The notes below the pieces were generated by a model. It did not search any database, had not been told where the DNA came from, and saw only the letters and a program-made list of their open reading frames with translations. Positions 57,389-64,000 of a stretch of 64,000 bases of DNA are shown here, in pieces. Made by a program: the position numbers and the translations under genes. Origin of the DNA: Rhizobium sp. P32RR-XVIII (lineage in GTDB: Bacteria > Pseudomonadota > Alphaproteobacteria > Rhizobiales > Rhizobiaceae); the NCBI RefSeq assembly GCF_012641395.1, contig NZ_JABAIH010000005.1, positions 372,001-436,000 on the forward strand, written 5' to 3'. Position 1 is the stretch's first letter, and each line of letters starts with the position of its first letter.

Positions 57389-58141
57389 TTAGCGGGGTGT
57401 TGCGGTACGGGTCACAAGCCGCGCTTCCACAAAGGTTCGAATAGCGGCATCAATATGGTCCCAGTCCTGCAAATGACGGCTTGAGAAACGATAAAGGACG
57501 CTGAGATCCTTCCCAACTTTAATGTCGCGTTGGCAATCCCCGCTTGTCGCATCGGCCGGGGACGAGGGCAGGATACAGCGCACGGCATATTCGGTCTGGT
57601 TTGCACGCGCTCCGGTCAGCAGAACCTCGCCGCCATAGCCCGCTTCGGCCTTCAACTTGCGGAGCGTCAGGCCGTGGCCGTAAGGAACGGCGGCTCCCTC
57701 CGTCAGATGCGAATAGATTGGCTCGAGCCGGCCGGACATGTCCTGCGACATCGTGCTCTGGGTGATCTGCACGAAGATGAGATTGGCGGACAGCGATATG
57801 TCGTCAAAGCGCTGACGGTACTCCTTCGAATAGCCCTGCATCTCTGGCCATGTGAGGTAAATGTCGGCGCGTTCTGCCACTCCGTTGTGCCTCTGGCTTG
57901 GGAAGCGCAAGGCATTTTCAGGCAGATTGAGTGCGTCGCGGCCAATGGCGATCGTGACTGCCTCCGTGCTGTCGGTATTTCCCGCCAGCGTAATGTGCCG
58001 CCCGATCCAGCGGCCACCAATACTGATTGCAAGCGTCAGCGTGGCAAGAACGGTGACGAGCGCGATCAATCGCACGATCAAGCCGTTGGAAAAGAGGGGC
58101 GCCTCATCGGGTGTGTCGGCGCTACGGGCAAAGTGGCTCAT
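57389..58141 (-). CDS. Single-pass membrane protein of unknown function
   Basis: A 250-aa protein with one N-terminal transmembrane segment (LIVRLIALVTVLATLTLAISI, about 21-41) and a ~200-residue periplasmic domain. Two Cys (VRCILP and GDCQRD) could form a disulfide. I do not recognise the domain; homologues are probably limited to Rhizobiales. The gap to the neighbouring carboxypeptidase is 138 bp on the same strand. Confidence 0.65.
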   Translation of the reverse strand: MSHFARSADTPDEAPLFSNGLIVRLIALVTVLATLTLAISIGGRWIGRHITLAGNTDSTEAVTIAIGRDALNLPENALRFPSQRHNGVAERADIYLTWPEMQGYSKEYRQRFDDISLSANLIFVQITQSTMSQDMSGRLEPIYSHLTEGAAVPYGHGLTLRKLKAEAGYGGEVLLTGARANQTEYAVRCILPSSPADATSGDCQRDIKVGKDLSVLYRFSSRHLQDWDHIDAAIRTFVEARLVTRTATPR

Positions 58142-58253
58142 GGCGGGCTCTTCAGTTGTCTGACCGCCGTAAACGAAACTGGAGCCGCCGGTGCTTAATC
58201 TCGCGAAAAGATCCAGCAGTTCGGTAAAGGAAGGGTTAATTCGGATGAGCTTG

Positions 58254-58288
58254 AAAAAGTAAGCTGCTCCCGGGACAGCGGGAGCGGC
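58254..58288 (-). terminator. Terminator downstream of the BTLCP gene
   Basis: On the minus strand GCCGCTCCCG and CGGGAGCAGC pair with one mismatch and are followed by TTACTTTTT. It lies about 85 bp past the stop codon. Confidence 0.65.
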
Positions 58289-58370
58289 TCAGGGCACCGG
58301 TCGGGACGGGATGCGGGGACGGACCGGGCCGAGTGGAACCTGCCGGTACCCCCGGCGGGTGCAATTCATC

Positions 58371-58970
58371 TTAGCGTACGCTACCAACTGCGACGGCACG
58401 GCCGTCCTGCAACTTCGTCCAGCGTGCCGGATCATCGGCGGACTGACGCTTCAGGAAGGTGTACTCGGTATCGGCCCAGAGCATCACCTTGTTGCGCATG
58501 TTGTCGAGGATGAAGTCGCCGTGGTCTGTGCGGACCGTCAGCACGGCATGGCCTTCGCCATTCGGCTGCATGACGACGGTCATGAGCAGGTCGGACGGCG
58601 AGAAGCCGTCGTCGATCAGCATCTTGCGTTTCAGCAGCGCGAAGTCCTCGCAGTCGCCGACGGTGCGGGGGTAGGCCCAGCGCTCTTCGACGCCATAGAT
58701 TTCCATGTCGGTCATCGGCTTGATCTGCGAGTTGACCTCGTAGTTGATCTTGAGGATCGTCTTCCAGCGCTCTTCCGTCAGGATCGCCGGACCGGCGTCG
58801 CCGCCGGCGTAGGCGCATTCGCTCGGATTTGCCCTGCAAAATTCGTAGTGGCCGATCGGTGGGCTGGCATTGCCTGCTAGTGTCATGCTGCCAGGCGCCG
58901 CTTGTCCCGCGCCCGCCATCGCCATCAGCAGTATACCGCCGAAAAAGCCGCCTTTGATTGCATTGAACAT
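58371..58970 (-). CDS. Bacterial transglutaminase-like cysteine peptidase (BTLCP)
   Basis: A 199-aa exported protein with a signal peptide (GGILLMAMAGAGQAA, cut near 25). The papain-like triad is Cys107 (VGDCEDFA), His141 (GEGHAVL) and Asp156 (FILDN). BTLCPs are periplasmic proteases such as LapG, which trims adhesins under c-di-GMP control; no LapD partner is next to it. The length is typical. A PilZ protein lies 0.7 kb away. Confidence 0.9.
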   Translation of the reverse strand: MFNAIKGGFFGGILLMAMAGAGQAAPGSMTLAGNASPPIGHYEFCRANPSECAYAGGDAGPAILTEERWKTILKINYEVNSQIKPMTDMEIYGVEERWAYPRTVGDCEDFALLKRKMLIDDGFSPSDLLMTVVMQPNGEGHAVLTVRTDHGDFILDNMRNKVMLWADTEYTFLKRQSADDPARWTKLQDGRAVAVGSVR

Positions 58971-59340
58971 CGTTTTTGTCGTCCCTGTTCTATGAGGACG
59001 ATAATGGCACAGACGTTTTTATCTGCCGCAAAATTACGCAATAGAATTAAAGGCTTAGTTGATTCAAAGGCGCATAAAACCTGATTAAAAACAAAGTCGA
59101 ATACGCGTAAAATTGGATGCGGTTTCGACGTAAATTTGAATAAAACTCTAAGCGTCAGAACAACGCCCGGAGGCCACGCAAGCGGCGGCTCTCCATGCAA
59201 AAGTTAACGGCAAGGCCGGATTTCGGGAGGTTGCCTGGCTGCCAATCGACATCCGAGCATCACGGACGGGTGTGTAAATCAGGCGGGAAGGCTGAGTTTG
59301 GCGGGTCAGCGCGGCTGATCTCAGCTGCAGCCCGCAAAAA
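58971..59340. other. Gene-poor, locally AT-rich stretch
   Basis: This 370-bp region upstream of the BTLCP gene has an AT-rich block (59010-59150) and no credible reading frame. It probably contains the BTLCP promoter. A GC-rich imperfect hairpin (GCGGG...CCCGC, about 59301-59335) follows the pseudogene stop and could be its old terminator. Confidence 0.35.
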
Positions 59341-59567
59341 TTATTTTCGAAGAGTTTCGCGAAATTCGTTGGTTGCCGCGACGATCGCGGAGGAGATAGC
59401 GGTGTTCGATGTCGCGTGCGCCGCGTTTTCAATCACGACAAGGCGGCTGCTAGGCCATGCTTCGGCCAGTTCCCAAGCGGTTGTGAGCGCCCTAGATCCG
59501 GTTGCCGTTCACCGGTCTCCAGGAATCCCTCTTCGTAGGGCTCGATTTCGGGATAAAACAAGGACAT
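59341..59567 (-). pseudogene. Collapsed proline iminopeptidase (alpha/beta hydrolase) remnant
   Basis: The minus strand begins MSLFYPEIEPYEEGFLETG, the usual N terminus of a proline iminopeptidase. With one inserted A removed it continues DGNRIY, then jumps near 59493 to the C-terminal end TTAWELAEAWPSSRLVVIE with the catalytic His (NAAHAT), ending at TAA 59341. These pieces are in different frames, and roughly 240 residues, including the nucleophile Ser and Asp, are gone. This is a deletion plus frameshift, not a small real gene. Confidence 0.75.
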
Positions 59568-59630
59568 GAGAAAGCCACCGGTTGGGGCGGCGTTCATCTC
59601 TCATATCGATGACACTAAGATGACAATCGC

Positions 59631-60242
59631 CTAGAGGAACTCGCGCAAGGTCTCGCGGGACTGGAGCGAGAGGAATTCGAGCGCGACGCCTTCGCTGAAA
59701 TGACGGACCACGCGGCCGCGCATGTTGCCGAGGCGGATCGCCGTGCCGAGGGCAGGGCGCACGTCGACGTCGACTGCGGCGCCCGAAAGCGAAAGGTCCA
59801 TGATGCGGCAGGTGTATCGCGTGCCGTCTTCGAGCGTCAACTCGGTCTGGGTCTCGCGCGGCGTCAGACGATCGTGGCGGCGGTCTTCCGGCAGGCCGAG
59901 CTCGTGTTTGTTGGCGAGCCACGTCAGCTGTGCCGCCAGCTTTTCCCGCTTGCGTTCGGTGGCGTTGATCGACATCGTGAAGCCGCGCACGTCCACGGTC
60001 TGGACGTGGCCTTCGACGCGTCCGAGATGATCGATGTAGGCGACGACCCGCTCATTGGCGCGCGGACGGCCGTTGCAGGTGACATACATGTCGCCCGGCG
60101 ACATATCGATCACGGTGCATTCATATTCTTCGTAGTTCGCAAGCATCAGGCGGCCCTGCATATGGATGGGCACGCGCTGGAAAACACCCTGTTCGGGACG
60201 CGGCGCAATCCGGGGCGGCTGGGCTTGCTGGAACGAGTGCAT
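59631..60242 (-). CDS. Tandem PilZ-domain protein
   Basis: A 203-aa cytosolic protein with two PilZ-like units. The second (about 118-203) has RRHDRLTPRETQTEL with candidate Arg ligands and DLSLSGAAVDV, matching the D/NxSxxG motif for c-di-GMP. The first (about 20-105) has QRVPIHMQGRLM and IDMSPGDMYVTC, a diverged form. It may sense c-di-GMP through the second unit. Targets are unknown. A PAS protein gene lies 122 bp upstream on the same strand. Confidence 0.85.
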   Translation of the reverse strand: MHSFQQAQPPRIAPRPEQGVFQRVPIHMQGRLMLANYEEYECTVIDMSPGDMYVTCNGRPRANERVVAYIDHLGRVEGHVQTVDVRGFTMSINATERKREKLAAQLTWLANKHELGLPEDRRHDRLTPRETQTELTLEDGTRYTCRIMDLSLSGAAVDVDVRPALGTAIRLGNMRGRVVRHFSEGVALEFLSLQSRETLREFL

Positions 60243-60364
60243 GAAAGAACTTCTTCATGAAATGATATACACCGATCATAACCGGCAACCCCTTAACAGA
60301 AGGTTGTCCTGAAGAAGGTCGATACACCTCGGAGCATAAAGCGAACTGTGTCGCAATGAGACGG

Positions 60365-60997
60365 TCAGTGCGGCGCCGGGCCTGAGAACAATGAAGACAT
60401 CACCCGGCCGATGAAGGCACCGACACCGTGCGGGCGTTCGCTGACGGCCGCATATGGCCAGCTTTCCTTCCGGTCCTGAGCTGGCCTGTCGCGGAGAAGA
60501 CGGCTACGGTCCAGCGCCAGGAAATCAAGCGGAACGATCTCCAGCCAGCTTGCCGCGACGGACGGTGCGATTGCGCCGAGCAGCCGCTCGGGGCGACCAT
60601 CTTCGGAGCGCAATGGCATGACGATGATCTCAAAGCTGGCCTGGTGCCCCGCCGTGCTGTAGCCGGTGGCATTGAGCAGCGTGGGGATCACATGCTCCAT
60701 GGCGCCACGAAGCGTTGCCTCGATATCGAGAGCATGCCCATCGCCGAACAGTTCCGCAAAGCTTTCACCGCGCAGATCGCGCCCAAAGAGATCACAGATC
60801 CGCGTGCCCGCAAGCCGGAAGGTGACGGCGCCCAGACCGTCGTTCTTCTCAAGAATGAAGAGGCTCGGCAGAATATGGCCTAGGCTCGACGGCTCGATCT
60901 GCGATTTCAGCGGGGCGTCGCCAGAGCCCCGCAGGCGGTTCCAGTAGTCATAGATATCGATGATCGTCTGATGGCGCACGGTGCCAACCTGTTTCAT
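60365..60997 (-). CDS. PAS-domain protein (PAS_5-like)
   Basis: A 210-aa soluble protein made mainly of one PAS-type domain (about residues 10-150): the opening IIDIYDYWNRLRGSGDAP and AVTFRLAGTRICDLFGRDLRG fit the PAS_5 family of Alphaproteobacteria. No output domain is attached, so it may act through a partner. It lies beside the PilZ gene, a combination that suggests signalling at the cell surface or in motility, but this is inferred. Confidence 0.8.
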   Translation of the reverse strand: MKQVGTVRHQTIIDIYDYWNRLRGSGDAPLKSQIEPSSLGHILPSLFILEKNDGLGAVTFRLAGTRICDLFGRDLRGESFAELFGDGHALDIEATLRGAMEHVIPTLLNATGYSTAGHQASFEIIVMPLRSEDGRPERLLGAIAPSVAASWLEIVPLDFLALDRSRLLRDRPAQDRKESWPYAAVSERPHGVGAFIGRVMSSLFSGPAPH

Positions 60998-61195
60998 TTT
61001 GGTTCGAGTTCGAGCCTGAAGGGTTCTTTTGCTCTCTACCTAGCGGATTTCATGCCAATTGCGGCGAGTTAAGGTTAAGGAGCGGTTTCGATTGCGCTGC
61101 GAAGCCTTGTCGTGCGACGGTTGCCCATCGCTTCGGAAACGAAGTTCGGCACACGTACTGATCGGGCACGAGGGATACTCGGGGGATGTCCGGCA

Positions 61196-61228
61196 AGCCG
61201 TCTGGTTCTTCCGGACGGCTTTTTTTTT
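61196..61228 (+). terminator. Orphan intrinsic terminator, possible end of a small RNA
   Basis: AGCCGTC / GACGGCT, extended by TGG / CCG, closes a TTCTT loop and is followed by nine T. It faces rightward in a 277-bp gap where no plus-strand gene ends, and it precedes the rhomboid start by 47 bp. A GNRA hairpin CTTCG-GAAA-CGAAG at 61131-61144 lies upstream. Together they suggest a small RNA or an attenuator of the rhomboid gene. Confidence 0.75.
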
Positions 61229-61274
61229 GACCTTCGCTCCTGTAAGGCTTTGGCCTGAACCGGCGAGGACGGAT

Positions 61275-62045
61275 ATGGAAGACCACAGGACAGAGCCGGA
61301 GTCGGCAGACGAAACCCCGGCCGCAAAGACACGGACGCCGATCTTCAATCTGCCCGGCATCCTGCTCGCGACGCTCTGTCTGCTCGGGGCGATCTATGCC
61401 GTCCAATCGGTCCTTCTTCCCGCAGACGCTGTCGATTGGCTGTTCTTCAACTTCGGGTTCATTCCGGCACGCTACGTGGTCCCGTTCTCGGAGCAGGGGC
61501 CGCAATGGCTCTGGTCGCCGGTGACCTATTCGCTGCTGCACGGCAGCGTGGAGCATATCCTCTTCAACGGACTCTGGCTGATGGCCTTTGGGGCGCCGGT
61601 CGCGCGCCGCATCGGCGCGTCGCGCTATGTCATATTCTGGATTTTCTCGTCGGTCGCCTCGGCTGCGCTTCATGCCGGGTTGAACTGGGGTAATCCGACC
61701 TTGCTCATAGGGGCTTCCGGCGTCGTTTCTGCCCTCATGGGGGCGGCCTGCCGCTTTGCCTTTCCGGCGGAACGCAGGATGCTGCGTCCGGCCCATCTCA
61801 ATCCGCGCCTGTCCGTTATGGAGTCCCTGCGGAGCCGGACGGTCATAGTCTTCACAGTCTTCTGGCTGCTCGGCAATGTGCTGATCGCGGTGGGCATTCC
61901 GCTGATCGGCGATCCGAGCCAACCGATCGCCTGGGATGCCCATATCGGCGGCTTTATTTTCGGATTCTTCCTTTTCCCGCTGTTCGACCGGAACATACCG
62001 ACGGGTCCTGATAGTTCAGAAGCACACGATATGTTGCAATCTTGA
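61275..62045 (+). CDS. Rhomboid-family intramembrane serine protease
   Basis: A 256-aa membrane protein with about six to seven helices. The catalytic Ser148 is in IGASGVVSAL (GxSG), and the partner His223 is in WDAHIGGFIFG. The upstream HGSVEHILFNGLWL supplies the conserved HxxxN segment. The ATG at 61275 is chosen because the earlier open frame runs across the terminator. Rhomboids cleave membrane proteins; the substrate is unknown. Confidence 0.9.
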   Translation: MEDHRTEPESADETPAAKTRTPIFNLPGILLATLCLLGAIYAVQSVLLPADAVDWLFFNFGFIPARYVVPFSEQGPQWLWSPVTYSLLHGSVEHILFNGLWLMAFGAPVARRIGASRYVIFWIFSSVASAALHAGLNWGNPTLLIGASGVVSALMGAACRFAFPAERRMLRPAHLNPRLSVMESLRSRTVIVFTVFWLLGNVLIAVGIPLIGDPSQPIAWDAHIGGFIFGFFLFPLFDRNIPTGPDSSEAHDMLQS

Positions 62046-62146
62046 GCGCGGGAGTGCACCATTCCGATTGATCGGCATTGGAACTCGCAGCCGCGTGGAA
62101 GCCACTGATCAGTTAAGCGTTTCGCTTTCGACATGGGAGGGTTCGA

Positions 62147-62581
62147 ATGTCCAACACCGTAAAAGCCATCCTGGACCAAAAGGGCCGCGACGTCGTCACG
62201 GTCGGGCCGAACACCACAGCGGCCGAAGCGGCAAAGATACTGAACAGCCGCAAGATCGGCGCCGTCGTCATCCTCGGTGCGGATGATCGCATTTCGGGGA
62301 TCTTCACCGAGCGCGATCTCGTCAATGCTGTTGCGAAGTTTGGCAAGGAATGCCTCGATCAACCGGTTGTCTCATTGATGACATCCAAAGTTTTCCGCTG
62401 TCACGAGGAAACGACCGTCAACGAGTTGATGGAACTGATGACCAGCCGGCGTTTCCGGCACGTGCCGGTCGAAGCACATGGCAAGCTCACCGGCATCATT
62501 TCGATCGGTGACGTCGTTAAGACGCGTATCGCAGAAGTCGAACGCGAGGCAGAAGAGATCAAGGCCTATATCGCAGGCTGA
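62147..62581 (+). CDS. Two-CBS-domain protein
   Basis: A 144-aa protein consisting almost only of a CBS pair (Bateman module). The units start near residues 8 and 78, with GAVVILGADDRISGIFTERDL and MTSRRFRHVPVEAHGKLTG as the conserved second halves. CBS pairs bind adenine nucleotides and act as energy sensors. The ATG follows GGGAGG. It is 101 bp after the rhomboid gene; a functional link is not shown. Confidence 0.92.
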   Translation: MSNTVKAILDQKGRDVVTVGPNTTAAEAAKILNSRKIGAVVILGADDRISGIFTERDLVNAVAKFGKECLDQPVVSLMTSKVFRCHEETTVNELMELMTSRRFRHVPVEAHGKLTGIISIGDVVKTRIAEVEREAEEIKAYIAG

Positions 62582-62606
62582 TGCATTTGCCGGTCCTCAT
62601 ACCTGA

Positions 62607-63575
62607 CTAGGTATTCGCAAACGCTTCCTGCATTCTGCGAATTTCAGGAAGCCGCGCCTTGGCTTCCTCGTAGCCGCGTTCGATCGCTTCCCCGGCCCGG
62701 TGGAATTCCGAAAGGCCCATGTCGCTGAGACGCGGATGCAACGAGATATCCGGCGGATCGCCGGCAAGCCGGGCGCGCGAAATTCTATCCTGAATGATGT
62801 TGAAGGCCTGTACCATCACGCCGGTCATTCCCAGGCGTGCATAAGGTGCTTCCTCCTGCTTCTGCATTTCCTGAAGCGTAAGGCTTGCATTGTGCTTGAC
62901 GACCGCGGAACGGCCGAACAGATCGTAGTTCAGATTGACAGCCACGACGAGCGGCTCTTCGTAGCTGCGGCAAACCGAAACCGGCACCGGATTGACCAAC
63001 GCGCCGTCGACCAGGGTCCGGTTGTTGCTGCGGACCGGCTCGAAGATGCCGGGTAGAGCATAGGATGCTCGCAGCGCGGTAATCAGGGAACCATTCGCAA
63101 TCCAGACCTCGTGACCGGTGTTCACTTCCGCGGCGACCGCCACAAAAGGGCGGCTGAGGTCTTCGATGTTCAAGCCCTCGAGATGCTCTTGCATCCGCTT
63201 CGTCAGACGCATGCCGCCGAAAAGCCCGCTGCCGCCGATCGTGAGGTCAAGCAGGCTTGCAATACGCCGCATCGTCAGCGACCGGGCGAAGGCTTCTAGC
63301 TCATCCAGTTTGCCGGCAAGATAGCAGCCGCCGACGAGCGCACCGATGGAGGTACCAGCGATCATGCCGACTTCTATTGCTGCCTCGTCCAGCGCGCGCA
63401 GCACGCCGATATGCGCCCAGCCGCGCGCGGCGCCACCGCCGAGCGCCAGCGCGATCTTCGCCTTGTTAGGGAGAGGGGAGGAGTCTGCGGGGGGCGTAGT
63501 GGCTGGGACTGTCGGACTGCCGGAAGCGGAATTATTTGCCTGAGAGCCTTGGCGGTTCAAATTCCAATTCAGCAT
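62607..63575 (-). CDS. Patatin-like phospholipase, RssA type
   Basis: A 322-aa serine lipase-fold protein. The oxyanion loop is GGGAARG (46-52), the nucleophile Ser76 is in GTSIG, and the catalytic Asp190 is in VDGALVNP. The first 35 residues are a polar, low-complexity leader without a signal peptide. The ATG at 63575 has GGGAGG before it; a longer frame upstream overlaps the hisI end region and is not credible. RssA-like proteins are often near signalling genes, but the substrate is unknown. Confidence 0.9.
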   Translation of the reverse strand: MLNWNLNRQGSQANNSASGSPTVPATTPPADSSPLPNKAKIALALGGGAARGWAHIGVLRALDEAAIEVGMIAGTSIGALVGGCYLAGKLDELEAFARSLTMRRIASLLDLTIGGSGLFGGMRLTKRMQEHLEGLNIEDLSRPFVAVAAEVNTGHEVWIANGSLITALRASYALPGIFEPVRSNNRTLVDGALVNPVPVSVCRSYEEPLVVAVNLNYDLFGRSAVVKHNASLTLQEMQKQEEAPYARLGMTGVMVQAFNIIQDRISRARLAGDPPDISLHPRLSDMGLSEFHRAGEAIERGYEEAKARLPEIRRMQEAFANT

Positions 63576-63690
63576 GTTGCGCCTCCCTCGCAGCAGAAAC
63601 ATAGTCGTCTGTAATACTCGTCCCGTAGTCTTTCCAAATCGTATATAACCGCCGTTCCGTGGCCCAAAAGCAAGCAGACGCCGCCACGCG

Positions 63691-64000
63691 CTACTTGCCG
63701 TAAACGTCTTTCGGGTCGAAATGCAGCTCATCATCGACGATGTCGAGCATCGGCTTTCCGTCCTGAAGATTAACCGTCCGGTAGAAGCAGGAACGGCGTC
63801 CAGTATGGCACGTAGCATCGTGCCCCGCGACCTCTACTTTAAGCCAGATTGCATCCTGATCGCAGTCGGTGCGTATTTCCTTCACCATCTGGACGTTGCC
63901 GGAAGTTTCGCCCTTCATCCAGAGTTTGCCCCGCGAGCGGCTGAAGTAATGTGCCTTCCCTGTCTGGATCGTCAGCGCAAGAGCCTGCGCGTTCATATGC
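63691..64000 (-). CDS. hisI: Phosphoribosyl-AMP cyclohydrolase, 3' part
   Basis: It opens the adenine ring of PR-AMP in histidine biosynthesis. The visible ~103 codons contain the metal-site residues [14 protein letters not shown] and [12 protein letters not shown]. The codon before the visible Met is His, as in the usual VAHMNAQAL, so the frame continues past the right edge and the true start is outside. It has no hisE fusion at the C terminus. Confidence 0.94.
   Translation of the reverse strand, partial: HMNAQALALTIQTGKAHYFSRSRGKLWMKGETSGNVQMVKEIRTDCDQDAIWLKVEVAGHDATCHTGRRSCFYRTVNLQDGKPMLDIVDDELHFDPKDVYGK

Overview
The window is chromosomal DNA of an alphaproteobacterium, most likely Rhizobiaceae (Rhizobium, Neorhizobium or Agrobacterium type). 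The basis is the GC-rich coding style, a suf operon that begins with a second cysteine desulfurase (the order called sufS2BCDS1XA in Agrobacterium), operators resembling Irr and RirA sites, rhizobial intergenic palindromes, a bacterial transglutaminase-like cysteine peptidase and glutathione-dependent formaldehyde oxidation. No plasmid, phage, IS or CRISPR features are seen.

Layout. 0-6 kb: end of an AsmA/YhdP-like envelope protein, tyrS, anmK, a GNAT acetyltransferase and an alpha/beta hydrolase. 6-13.8 kb: the suf Fe-S cluster operon with iron-responsive operators, interrupted between sufB and sufC by a 424-bp unit that carries a GIY-YIG protein gene between perfect 29-bp inverted repeats. 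13.8-19.5 kb: accessory stretch with a LysE exporter, an orphan mini flagellar-rod protein, an arylsulfatase, a trypsin-like protease, a methyltransferase and a VOC protein. 19.6-24.2 kb: gcvTHP behind a tandem glycine riboswitch. 24.4-29.7 kb: copper-related secreted proteins, crcB, an Rlu pseudouridine synthase, a HAD phosphatase, an ATP12 chaperone and a lipoprotein. 29.7-41 kb: pccB and pccA separated by a small guanidine/formaldehyde detoxification block (gdx with a guanidine-II riboswitch, yaiI, gfa, frmA/adhC), an M50 protease, an EamA permease and lipB. 41-48 kb: tRNA-Leu(GAG), then a TetR/MFS/SDR group with three tandem operators, then an isoquinoline-1-oxidoreductase-type molybdoenzyme with a dihaem cytochrome. 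48-64 kb: envelope and housekeeping genes (BON protein, degenerate deformylase, mgtE, MerR regulator, DUF1624, DUF599, sdaA, PBP5-like carboxypeptidase, BTLCP, PilZ, PAS, rhomboid, CBS, patatin) and a partial hisI.

Themes. Iron supply is tied to Fe-S assembly by sites upstream of suf. One-carbon and toxic small-molecule metabolism is represented by the glycine cleavage system, serine dehydratase, formaldehyde oxidation and guanidinium export, two of these under riboswitches. The most unusual items are the GIY-YIG/inverted-repeat unit inside the suf operon, the guanidine-II riboswitch, the triple TetR-type operator array, a peptide-deformylase homologue lacking metal ligands, a collapsed proline iminopeptidase pseudogene and an orphan terminator that suggests a small RNA.
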